Of a stretch of 64,000 bases of DNA, positions 9,054 to 16,849 are shown in pieces. A program made the translations under genes and the position numbers. Where the stretch lies: positions 1,054,001 through 1,118,000 of the forward strand of contig NZ_CP043051.1 in NCBI RefSeq assembly GCF_008121495.1, written 5' to 3'. The stretch is from Mediterraneibacter gnavus ATCC 29149. GTDB lineage: Bacteria > Bacillota > Clostridia > Lachnospirales > Lachnospiraceae. The stretch's first letter is position 1, and each line of letters opens with the position of its first letter. The notes below the pieces were generated by a model that worked only from the letters and a program-made list of their open reading frames with translations, was not told the origin of the DNA and did not search any database.

Positions 9054-10446
9054 GTTTTTTATCCTCCATTATTTTGATCTCTATTATCCTTTTTGTATGT
9101 TCAGATATCTGATATCTGCTGCTCATCCGATATCCGACAACCCACAGTATCTGATGCCCCTCGGCGATCAGCAAAATCCGTTCTCTGCTTTTTGCAGGAA
9201 TCTTCTCATTGATAAAATAAGATTTGAGCTTCTGCGTACCGCCCTGTCTGTTGACACCCAAAACATCCTCCGGCTGTCTCGTTCTTACGGTGAGACTATT
9301 TTTTATTATATCATAGTCAAACCATTTCGTGTAGGGGGTTTGCGGTATCTGTTCTATCGAAAAATTCTTATCTTTTTCCCAAATTGTACAGCATATTCGC
9401 AGATTCCTGTCTTTTAATCGGGTAATTCCGGGAATTATAAGTTCTTCCCGGCACTCTGTCTGTCTTTCCGCTGTCTGTTTTATCAAAAGTATTCCTTCAT
9501 AATTCCTCTCTGCACAGATATTGTAGGGAAGATTTCGCTTTCTTCCGCTCTGCTTTTCAAACAACTCCGCCACTGCCGCAACGTGTACAGACACAAGATC
9601 CTTTCCTGTTCCCGCCAGATTTTCCAGACACTTCTGAATAATCCCGTTTTGGATGACCGGATCACACTGCATCCATTCATCCCACAGAAGCAAAAGCCCC
9701 TCTTCCTCCTGCCTTACCACACATCTGCAATGCGCTTCGATTTCCCGCTCCAGATAATCTCTGATCTGATTTAACTGCTCCATCGTTTCATTCATGTGAC
9801 GGACGGCCTGCCTGTTGACCTGCTCCTCCAGCATAGGAAGGATCTGATGCCGGATCCTGTTTCTGGTATATTCATCCCCGGCATTGGTCTCATCTTCACA
9901 GTAGGAAAGCTGATGTTCTTTCAGATAATACTCAATTTCCTTCCTGTTTATTCCAAGAAGCGGACGGATCATATATCCATTGACCGGCCGGATCCCGGAA
10001 AGCCCCCGGATTCCGGTTCCTCTTGCCAGATTCAAAAGCATCGTCTCTGCATTATCGTTCTGATGATGCGCAAGCGCGATCTTGGTCCCCCCATAACGGA
10101 TCCGCACCTCCTCAAACGCCTTTCTGCGCACCAGACGCCCTGCCTCCTCCACAGACAGCTTTTTCTGTGCAGCGATTTCTTTTACATTCTCATGATACAC
10201 AATACATGGAACATTCCGCTCCCTGCAAAATGTTTCCGTAAACCGTTCATCTCTTTTTGCATTTTCTCCACGAAGCCCGTGATTCACATGCACTGCGATC
10301 ACATCAAATCCGATTTTTTCCTGCAGCCTCAAAAGTACAAAAAGCAGGCATATCGAATCCGCGCCGCCCGATATCCCTGCGATTACTTTATCTTCTTTTT
10401 GCAGCATATGATATTTTTGAATAAAATTTAAAACTTTCTTTTCCAT
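9037..10446 (-). CDS. tilS: tRNA(Ile)-lysidine synthetase
   Basis: Modifies C34 of the CAU anticodon of tRNA(Ile2) to lysidine so that it decodes AUA. The N-type ATP pyrophosphatase loop SGGADS is near residue 27, followed by AVHVNHGLRG and AHHQNDNAETMLLNLARGTG, all diagnostic. Length is 469 aa from the ATG at 10446. A longer frame could begin at 10500 but would overlap the preceding gene by 46 bases and add a non-conserved leader, so 10446, eight bases after the spoIIE-like stop, is preferred. The upstream ribosome site is weak, suggesting coupling. Confidence 0.95.
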   Translation of the reverse strand: MEKKVLNFIQKYHMLQKEDKVIAGISGGADSICLLFVLLRLQEKIGFDVIAVHVNHGLRGENAKRDERFTETFCRERNVPCIVYHENVKEIAAQKKLSVEEAGRLVRRKAFEEVRIRYGGTKIALAHHQNDNAETMLLNLARGTGIRGLSGIRPVNGYMIRPLLGINRKEIEYYLKEHQLSYCEDETNAGDEYTRNRIRHQILPMLEEQVNRQAVRHMNETMEQLNQIRDYLEREIEAHCRCVVRQEEEGLLLLWDEWMQCDPVIQNGIIQKCLENLAGTGKDLVSVHVAAVAELFEKQSGRKRNLPYNICAERNYEGILLIKQTAERQTECREELIIPGITRLKDRNLRICCTIWEKDKNFSIEQIPQTPYTKWFDYDIIKNSLTVRTRQPEDVLGVNRQGGTQKLKSYFINEKIPAKSRERILLIAEGHQILWVVGYRMSSRYQISEHTKRIIEIKIMEDKKHGRDN

Positions 10447-10454
10447 ACTGTAAA

Positions 10455-11885
10455 CTATACCGAATCCGTCCCCAAAATGCAAGTATCCTGACAATTCCAA
10501 ATCCCTACTGCCAGTACTGTCATATCATCCATCGGTTCTTCTCCGGTCCAGTTTAATACCTGCTCCAGAATGTGATGCGCAAGCTCTTTGGGATTTCCGC
10601 CTGTCGTTCCACCAATGATCGTTTCCATCAGAAGGTCCTGTTCCCCAACCGGGAGAGCATCCAGCACACCGTCCGTTATCATAACAACAAAATCTCCGTC
10701 TTCCAGCGTTCTCTGCACAGATTCGATTTCAATGGAGTGCATGACCCCGATCGGCAGACTGGACGAACTGATACGCTCCACTTTGTTTCCTTTTTTGATA
10801 AATGTGGAAGAAGCTCCTGCTTTGATCAGACGACATTCTCCTGTATACAGATCAAACATGCTCAGATCCACCGTGGAAAAATGGATTTCCTCACGCCCCA
10901 TCACCAATGTCGTATTGATCATCTGAATCGCCGCCTTTGCCGGAAATCCGGCTTCCAACAGCTCTTCCAGCAATTCCATGACAAGCGTACTCTCCCGGCA
11001 TGCCTTCTCTCCGGATCCCATTCCATCGGAAAGCGCCACTGCCAGTTTTCCTCCGCCAAGCTCACGCATCATGAAATTATCACCTGAGATCTTGTTGCAG
11101 TCCTTCCCAATCCTTGCCACACCGTAAAGTGTATAAAACACCGGACCTTCCATGCACACAATCGTCTGATATTCTTTCCCCAGCATAAACGCCTGATCAC
11201 TCTCTGCAATAAACTGCCTCCCCATCACTTCCGAGACAGCCTTTACAAGCGCTTTGATCGTAACGCAGGTATTTTTCACCGCTCTTGCGGTAAGATGTAC
11301 TTCATATTTTCCTTCTCTGTTCAGGAAAAAACTGCTGTACAGTACACGAATCCCTCTCTTTTTTAAATAAGATGCCAGCTTTTTTTCCAGACGCTCGTCC
11401 GAAAATAAACTTTTTTCCAGCTCTTTCGCCGTACTGCGGAGCATATCCGCAAACGTATCCATCTGAACCGCGCACCCTTCCCTGCCAAGTACGATCCGGT
11501 TATTCCACATCATATTCTGTCTTGCATCGTGAAATGCACCCAGCATCTCCTGTAAAAACGCTTCCCACCGCAGACACCTCTGCTGAAGCTTCCTTTTTGT
11601 TTCTGTATTCAGTTCACTCCCGTAATGATCGATGGCAGATAAAACTTCATATCCCATCTGATAGGTATGTACAAAATCCTCTTCCCAGCACCAGGAACAT
11701 TTTTCACAGCTTTTGCAGGCTCTTTCTTTTGTCCGGTCAAACATATCCTCAATCTCCTCATTGGAAAATGCGGATTTCTTTTCCTCCAGATGAAGAAATG
11801 TCCGGGAAAGCTGTTTGATAGAATCTGCGTATTTTTCAATCTGTGTCACATAGGGGCTGGTGTGCAGTGCCTGTCCATTTTTCAT
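10455..11885 (-). CDS. SpoIIE-type PP2C phosphatase lacking a membrane domain
   Basis: The C-terminal 200 residues are a PPM/PP2C phosphatase of the SpoIIE family, with metal-binding aspartates in ALSDGMGSG and VMITDGVLDAL and the terminal DDMTVLAVGIW. SpoIIE dephosphorylates SpoIIAA to release sigma-F in the forespore. Here the protein is only 476 aa and has no hydrophobic segments, whereas Bacillus SpoIIE is about 827 aa with ten membrane helices. The N-terminal third has a cysteine cluster (CKSCEKCSWCW, near residue 58) that could bind metal. Position between divIC and tilS is the normal spoIIE position. A good site (TAGGAGG) precedes the ATG. Role in sporulation is inferred from locus and domain. 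Confidence 0.85.
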   Translation of the reverse strand: MKNGQALHTSPYVTQIEKYADSIKQLSRTFLHLEEKKSAFSNEEIEDMFDRTKERACKSCEKCSWCWEEDFVHTYQMGYEVLSAIDHYGSELNTETKRKLQQRCLRWEAFLQEMLGAFHDARQNMMWNNRIVLGREGCAVQMDTFADMLRSTAKELEKSLFSDERLEKKLASYLKKRGIRVLYSSFFLNREGKYEVHLTARAVKNTCVTIKALVKAVSEVMGRQFIAESDQAFMLGKEYQTIVCMEGPVFYTLYGVARIGKDCNKISGDNFMMRELGGGKLAVALSDGMGSGEKACRESTLVMELLEELLEAGFPAKAAIQMINTTLVMGREEIHFSTVDLSMFDLYTGECRLIKAGASSTFIKKGNKVERISSSSLPIGVMHSIEIESVQRTLEDGDFVVMITDGVLDALPVGEQDLLMETIIGGTTGGNPKELAHHILEQVLNWTGEEPMDDMTVLAVGIWNCQDTCILGTDSV

Positions 11886-11929
11886 GGCGATGTCCTCCTA
11901 GTTCTTATGTATGTAATATTAGAACATGC

Positions 11930-11956
11930 AAAAAGCCCCAGGAATTTCCCGGAGCT
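11930..11956 (-). terminator. Rho-independent terminator after divIC
   Basis: AGCTCC..GG pairs with CC..GGGGCT around a five-base loop, followed by TTTTT on the minus strand. It separates the early hup-divIC group from the spoIIE-tilS-hpt-ftsH group, so the latter needs its own promoter. Confidence 0.75.
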
Positions 11957-11973
11957 TCTCTTTCGTATCGTCA

Positions 11974-12312
11974 CTATTTTGCCGGCTTGAAAATGATCTC
12001 ATTCGGATCCACCAGCCCTAATTTTTCTTCTGCAATCTCTTTCACGTAATCGTCTGTCTTCACATACGCTTCGTATGCTTCCACTTCCTTTGCACGCTTT
12101 TTCTCTTCTTTAATCTGTGCTTCCAGTTCTGCTTCCTGCTTCTTGTACTGTGCGTTTCTGCTGCGCAGAGATACTGCATTCACTGCAAGTACGCCTACCA
12201 GCAATACAAGAATCATACTGATCAGCATCATACTTTTTTTATGATACCGCCATGCAGAATTCGTCTTCCGGCTTTTTGATCTGCCAGCGACTTTCTTTTT
12301 CTGAATCGCCAT
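11974..12312 (-). CDS. divIC: Septum formation initiator DivIC/FtsB-like
   Basis: Small bitopic division protein that forms a complex with FtsL and DivIB at the septum. A basic cytoplasmic N-terminus of about 30 residues precedes one membrane helix (MMLISMILVLLVGVLAVNAV), then a coiled coil rich in K, E and A, and the conserved end (YVKEIAEEKLGLVDPNEIIF). The ATG at 12312 (MAIQKKK) has an AGGGTG site; a longer in-frame version is not supported. Length 112 aa is usual. The location between yabQ and spoIIE is conserved in Firmicutes. Confidence 0.93.
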   Translation of the reverse strand: MAIQKKKVAGRSKSRKTNSAWRYHKKSMMLISMILVLLVGVLAVNAVSLRSRNAQYKKQEAELEAQIKEEKKRAKEVEAYEAYVKTDDYVKEIAEEKLGLVDPNEIIFKPAK

Positions 12313-12445
12313 GATACTCACCCTATCAAATCTAACTTCTATTTCCATCCTGCCTGCAAATAAATTTGCCTGACACAAGTATTCTATCTGCTTTTTTCTC
12401 TTTTTTCAAGTTATTCAGCCGTTTTAATCAAGATTTCCTTGTTTT

Positions 12446-12754
12446 TTATGTTTTTTTCAATTTCCTGAAAATTCGTTTCAACAAATGCTGCACCCCAACA
12501 GCAGTCAGCAGCCCGGCTGCGATTCCCAGAACAAAGAACCAGCGGATACTTCCATAAGTCGTACAATACATCTGACGAAACACATACGCGCTCACCAACA
12601 GCCAAAAGCCGATATCCTCCACACCGACTGCCAGCGGATGATGCCGCACGAGTCTTCGTATCAGCAGCAGAATCTGATAACCGCAAAAAAGTACCATCCC
12701 CGTAAGCGCCGCATAGAAAAAAATCACAACTTCTGTTTCAATTCCGAGCATCAT
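12446..12754 (-). CDS. yabQ: Spore cortex biosynthesis protein YabQ
   Basis: Membrane protein needed for cortex formation in the forespore outer membrane of Bacillus. The 102-aa protein has three hydrophobic helices (residues about 7-27, 46-62 and 71-88) and a basic tail (KRIFRKLKKT). It is eight bases downstream of yabP, the standard arrangement. A 133-base stretch with no further gene separates it from divIC. Sequence identity of this family is low, so the call rests partly on synteny. Confidence 0.88.
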   Translation of the reverse strand: MMLGIETEVVIFFYAALTGMVLFCGYQILLLIRRLVRHHPLAVGVEDIGFWLLVSAYVFRQMYCTTYGSIRWFFVLGIAAGLLTAVGVQHLLKRIFRKLKKT

Positions 12755-12762
12755 AATAACGC

Positions 12763-13047
12763 CTACTTAAATAATTTTGACAGAAAGCTCTCATTTTGCC
12801 CGCCCTGATTCACTCCAGAATAAGCAATACTGTCAATATTTCCGGAAAGGTCTACTTCTCCCTTCTCAACACTGAGCCGGTTCACATGGAGGTCTGTGCC
12901 TTTCACCATAAGCATCCCCTGCTCTGTCTCCAGAAGAATCTCATTCAGATCAAACGAGAGAACATCCAGAACTCCGGTAACCATACTTGTCTTTCTGTTA
13001 TTCACGATCAGTTTATGTGCCTTCGCCGGCATTTGTCGTTCTTCCAT
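12763..13047 (-). CDS. yabP: Sporulation protein YabP
   Basis: Small soluble spore-morphogenetic protein of the YabP/YqfC family. The 94-aa sequence has the expected VNNRKTSMVTGVLDVLSFD and TEQGMLMVKGTDLHVNRL segments and a variable tail. AAGGGGAAAG precedes the ATG at 13047. It is followed immediately by yabQ and preceded by rqcP, the conserved Firmicute order. Confidence 0.93.
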   Translation of the reverse strand: MEERQMPAKAHKLIVNNRKTSMVTGVLDVLSFDLNEILLETEQGMLMVKGTDLHVNRLSVEKGEVDLSGNIDSIAYSGVNQGGQNESFLSKLFK

Positions 13048-13127
13048 ACACTTTCCCCTTTCCTTCTGCTTTTCTATATATATGAGGGGTTGTATTATTT
13101 TATACCGGAAAAACGAATTTTTCTGTT

Positions 13128-13367
13128 TTATAAATAGCGGAACAGGTCTTTCGCCTCTTCTTTCTTGGTCGTATCCTGAATATCCAGCACTTCTACTTTC
13201 ACCGTTTTTGTACCGAACTGAATCTCGATCACATCTCCCACTTTCACTTTTACGGATGCCTTTGCAGGCTTTCCATTCACCAGAACTCTCCCTGCATCAC
13301 ATGCTTCGTTGGCTACGGTCCTGCGTTTGATCAGCCTGGAAACTTTTAAAAATTTGTCCAATCTCAT
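13128..13367 (-). CDS. rqcP: S4-domain ribosome quality-control protein RqcP
   Basis: A 79-aa protein that is almost entirely an S4 RNA-binding domain (MRLDKFLKVSRLIKRRTVAN, then RVLVNGKPAK). In Bacillus the equivalent YabO/RqcP works with RqcH to add alanine tails to nascent chains on stalled 50S subunits. The ATG at 13367 has AGGAGAAAAG upstream; an upstream in-frame codon would add a non-conserved arginine-rich leader and is rejected. It lies between hup and yabP, as expected. Confidence 0.92.
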   Translation of the reverse strand: MRLDKFLKVSRLIKRRTVANEACDAGRVLVNGKPAKASVKVKVGDVIEIQFGTKTVKVEVLDIQDTTKKEEAKDLFRYL

Positions 13368-13460
13368 CAATCTTTTCTCCTTCCTTCTCCTGTAACTGAA
13401 AAGAGAATACAACCGGCTTGTCCGACTGTATCCTCTTATGCATCTTTATCTGTTCGTCAA

Positions 13461-13736
13461 TTATGCGTTTACAGCATCTTTCAGAGCTTTTCCAGCTTTG
13501 AATTTCGGAGCTTTGCAAGCTGCGATCTTCATTGTCTTTCCTGTCTGAGGATTTCTTCCTTCTCTTGCTGCTCTTTCGCTTACTTCAAAAGTACCGAATC
13601 CTACTAACTGTACTTTTTCTCCTTCTTTTAACTGCTCTGTTACTACATCAACAAAAGCTTTTAATGCTTTCTCTGCATCTTTCTTTGAAATTTCTGCCTG
13701 CTCAGCGATTGCTGCGATCAATTCTGTTTTGTTCAT
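13461..13736 (-). CDS. hup: HU-type DNA-binding protein
   Basis: Nucleoid-associated architectural protein of 91 aa. The signature [21 protein letters not shown] contains the beta-arm that intercalates DNA. It starts [17 protein letters not shown], typical of HU. AGGAGG is placed correctly before the ATG. It is transcribed from its own promoter (13832-13860) and stands first in the rqcP-yabP-yabQ-divIC group. Confidence 0.97.
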
Positions 13737-13831
13737 GGATAATTCCTCCTCTTTATTATGCTAGAATGATTATTCTAAATTGGTAAAGGCCGCATGTCTC
13801 TACCCTTTACATGTCGATACCCTTATGTACT

Positions 13832-13870
13832 GTTATAACTGGTGAAACTGCTTTTGTCAAGCAGTTTCAC
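13832..13870 (-). promoter_or_regulatory. hup promoter with a 12-bp palindrome over the -35 box
   Basis: On the minus strand TTGACA (13855-13860) is separated by 17 bases from TATAAC (13832-13837). The -35 hexamer falls inside a perfect inverted repeat, GTGAAACTGCTT and AAGCAGTTTCAC (13842-13853 and 13859-13870) around a five-base loop. No U run follows, so an operator is a better explanation than a pgm terminator. Confidence 0.6.
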
Positions 13871-13890
13871 AGATTTACCATGCAAAGCAG

Positions 13891-13908
13891 TACTGTTTAC
13901 AATAACAG
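13891..13908. repeat. Short motif TACTGTTTACAATAACAG (copy A)
   Basis: One of three similar intergenic motifs (others at 27504 and 53588) sharing TACTGT-two bases-ACAATAAC. This copy ends a few bases from the pgm stop codon. Function unknown. Confidence 0.4.
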
Positions 13909-13916
13909 CAACATTT

Positions 13917-15647
13917 TTACATAATCTTATCAATCATTGCCAGCACTTCTCTGCCCATAGCTGCGGATTTTTCATCTGCATCAGAAAGGGAGGTTCCTTT
14001 GATACCGTAGTAGAATTTGACTTTCGGCTCTGTTCCTGACGGTCTCACACATAACCATGCATCATCAGAAAGATCATAGTACAATACGTTCGATGTCGGA
14101 AGACCTGTCGAAGATACTTCACCAGTCTGCATATCCTGGATCGTGTCTGCTTTGTAGTCTCTCGCTTTCAGCACTTTGTAGCCTGCGATCTCTGCCGGCG
14201 GATTCTTACGGAGTGTCTCAAGGATCTCCTGGATCTTTGCAAGTCCTTCGATTCCTTTGAGTGTGATAGACTGGATATCATCTTTGTAATATCCGTATCT
14301 CTCATACATCTCGATCATGGCATCCCAGAGAGTCATGTCTTTTGTCTTGTAGTAAGCAGCTGCCTCGCAGAGTGCCATTGTCGCAACGATCGCATCTTTA
14401 TCTCTTGCGTGTGTTCCGATCAGGCATCCATAGCTTTCTTCAAATCCAAATAAGTACTCGCCTTTTTTGCTTGTCTCAAATCCCAGAATCTGCTGTCCGA
14501 TATATTTGAATCCGGTCAGAACTTCAATCAGCCCTGTGTTATAGTAATCTGCAATCGCATCTGCCATATTTGTTGTAACGATCGTTTTGATGAGATATCC
14601 ATCCTCAGGAAGTCCTCTCAATGCGTTTCTCTGTCCGATCTCATAGTCTGCAAGGAGACAGCCGGACATATTCCCTGTCAGATCGTGATATTCACCGTTT
14701 TTATCTTTTACCCGGACACCCAGACGGTCTGCATCCGGATCTGTAGCAAGCACAATGTCTGCATCCACTTCTCTTGCCAGCTTAAGTCCCAGTTCAAATG
14801 CCTCTGCCGCCTCCGGATTCGGATAAGAAACAGTCGGGAATTCGCCGTCCGGCAGTTCCTGCTCTTTGACTACGTATACGTTCTCAAAACCGAGCTCTTT
14901 TAAAATTCTGCGGGCAGGAATATTTCCCGTTCCATGAAGCGGACTGTATACGATCTTCAGATCTTTTCCAACTGCATCAATGGCATCCTGATGGATCACC
15001 TGCTTTTTCAGCTCTGCTATGTAGGCATCATCCACCTCTGCTCCGATCACTTCGTAGAGTCCGGCTGCTTTGGCATCCTCTGCCGGCATCGTCTTCATAG
15101 TCGTATAATCTGTCACTGCCTTGACTTCATCCATGATTCCTTTGTCATGAGGCGGTGTGATCTGCGCGCCATCTTCCCAGTATACCTTATAACCATTGTA
15201 CTCCGGTGGATTATGGCTGGCTGTAATGTTGATTCCGGCAATACATCCGAGTTTTCTGACTGCATAAGAAAGCTCCGGTGTCGGACGAAGAGAATCGAAT
15301 ACATAGGCTTTGATTCCGTTCGCAGCCAGGCAGCATGCCGCTTCCTGTGCAAATTCCGGTGACATCCGGCGTGAGTCAAATGCGATGGCAACTCCTTTTT
15401 CTGCGTTTCCACTCTTTAAAATATAGTTTGCCAGTCCCTGTGTTGCCTTTCTCACTGTATAAATATTCATACGGTTCGTTCCGGCTCCGATAATTCCCCG
15501 AAGTCCTGCTGTACCAAACTCTAAATCTGTATAAAAACGCTCTTTGATCTCGTTCTCATCTGATGCGATACGCTCCAGTTCTGCTTTTGTATCTGCATCA
15601 AAATAAGCATTTGTCAACCACTCATTGTATATTTCTTTGTAACCCAT
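13917..15647 (-). CDS. Alpha-phosphoglucomutase/phosphomannomutase family
   Basis: Interconverts glucose 1-phosphate and glucose 6-phosphate (or mannose phosphates). The catalytic serine loop ITASHNPPEYNGYK, metal loop ATDPDADRLG, sugar loop FGFEESYG and phosphate loop RPSGTEPK are all present. At 576 aa from the ATG at 15647 (MGYKEIYNEW) it belongs to the long PgcA-type group. GGAGGTGCC precedes that ATG; an upstream codon is rejected. It could link the GH13 maltodextrin enzyme to glycolysis or supply cell-wall sugars. PGM is favoured over PMM by length. Confidence 0.93.
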   Translation of the reverse strand: MGYKEIYNEWLTNAYFDADTKAELERIASDENEIKERFYTDLEFGTAGLRGIIGAGTNRMNIYTVRKATQGLANYILKSGNAEKGVAIAFDSRRMSPEFAQEAACCLAANGIKAYVFDSLRPTPELSYAVRKLGCIAGINITASHNPPEYNGYKVYWEDGAQITPPHDKGIMDEVKAVTDYTTMKTMPAEDAKAAGLYEVIGAEVDDAYIAELKKQVIHQDAIDAVGKDLKIVYSPLHGTGNIPARRILKELGFENVYVVKEQELPDGEFPTVSYPNPEAAEAFELGLKLAREVDADIVLATDPDADRLGVRVKDKNGEYHDLTGNMSGCLLADYEIGQRNALRGLPEDGYLIKTIVTTNMADAIADYYNTGLIEVLTGFKYIGQQILGFETSKKGEYLFGFEESYGCLIGTHARDKDAIVATMALCEAAAYYKTKDMTLWDAMIEMYERYGYYKDDIQSITLKGIEGLAKIQEILETLRKNPPAEIAGYKVLKARDYKADTIQDMQTGEVSSTGLPTSNVLYYDLSDDAWLCVRPSGTEPKVKFYYGIKGTSLSDADEKSAAMGREVLAMIDKIM

Positions 15648-15695
15648 CTTAGGCACCTCCTGCAATATAGTATGGTTTTATTATACAACAGCCGC

Positions 15696-16766
15696 CTATA
15701 AATGAAAAGTGAATATATTTTCTAAAAATCGCTCTTTTTCTGCCTGCTGTCCGATTGCAGTCTGCAGTTTTTCTACACTTTTCTCCGGAATCCGCGCCTT
15801 ATTGGAGTTCGAATACAGATTTGCTGTCTTCCAGAACTTCTCCGGATAAGCCAGGCAAAGTGCGAGAAATTCCTTTTCCCTGTCCTCCAGAGGACGGACG
15901 CTCTCATACATCTCCAGAATCTTTCTTCCCAGACTTTCTTTCCACTGATATTTTTCCATCACCTTTCGCAGGAAATAATACAGATCCTGTACCTGTACAT
16001 CCATTCTGAAATGCTCAAAATTGGTGACTGCAATCCTGCCGGAACTGATCCAGATGTTGTGATAATTATAATCTCCGTGTATCAGCTTTCCGGCTTTTAG
16101 ATTGTCTTTGTACAATTCCGGATATCCGGAGCATTCCATCCGTTCTGTCACACTTTGCGCCATCTCATACATTCTCTCAAAATGTGCCAGAAAACGACGC
16201 TCAAATTCATTTTTTGTGACCCTGGAACGGATAAATGCCCGCACTTTTTTCAATTCCCGGTTATGCCGCCTTAATTCTGACAGCATATCTCTTCCTGCAA
16301 AAGGTTTCAGTTCTATCTCTAAAACAGGTTCATGATCCGAAGCCTGAGGAATCATCTCCTGCATCTTTTCTTTTGTCCACGCACCGTCGCCAAGAATTTC
16401 TCCCCAATCCATTCTCTGATGCAAAAGTCCGAGAGCCTGTGCCGCTTCCAGCACATCCCGCTCCCTTCGTACCTCACACTCTCTTCCCGAAACCCATTTT
16501 TTCAGCATGTACTTTGTTCCATCCTGGGATACGCTAAAGAGTTTTCCCGCCTTCGTAAAGATGGGTGTGTCCACCTTCATTCCGTGTCTGGATTCCAGAT
16601 AACAGAGCAAAACATACATCAGAGGTGCGCGCCCAACCGAAATTCCTGCCGGTCCGAGCAGCATCAGCCCCTCCTTTGTATTGCAAAAATAAGCACCCCT
16701 TGTCTTGCGGGTGCTTATTACTTCTATGTCATACTGTTCCAGAACTTCTAACTCATATTCTCTCAT
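15696..16766 (-). CDS. CotS-family spore coat kinase-like protein
   Basis: Aminoglycoside-phosphotransferase-fold protein of the CotS/YsxE/YutH group found in spore coats. The catalytic loop HGDYNYHNIW is intact, and DLYYFLRKVMEKYQW is the typical CotS tail segment. The metal-binding aspartate that normally follows (I-D-F-D) reads VTNFEHF, an Asp-to-Asn change that may abolish kinase activity. From the ATG at 16766 (AGGGGG site) the protein is 356 aa; a longer frame starting further upstream has no ribosome site. It is downstream of cca on the same strand. Coat function is inferred from the family. Confidence 0.82.
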   Translation of the reverse strand: MREYELEVLEQYDIEVISTRKTRGAYFCNTKEGLMLLGPAGISVGRAPLMYVLLCYLESRHGMKVDTPIFTKAGKLFSVSQDGTKYMLKKWVSGRECEVRRERDVLEAAQALGLLHQRMDWGEILGDGAWTKEKMQEMIPQASDHEPVLEIELKPFAGRDMLSELRRHNRELKKVRAFIRSRVTKNEFERRFLAHFERMYEMAQSVTERMECSGYPELYKDNLKAGKLIHGDYNYHNIWISSGRIAVTNFEHFRMDVQVQDLYYFLRKVMEKYQWKESLGRKILEMYESVRPLEDREKEFLALCLAYPEKFWKTANLYSNSNKARIPEKSVEKLQTAIGQQAEKERFLENIFTFHL

Positions 16767-16849
16767 ACTTGCCCCCTGCACTTTGCCCCGCCGAAAGCAG
16801 GGCGGATTCATGACTCTTTCTAATCTATGAATCCCGGTGAGCAAGTATG

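Noticed and set aside
16770-16849. Hairpins between cca and the CotS-like gene (GATTCAT/ATGAATC and CCGCC/GGCGG)
   Set aside because: Short stems without a T run; could be chance, and no clear role.
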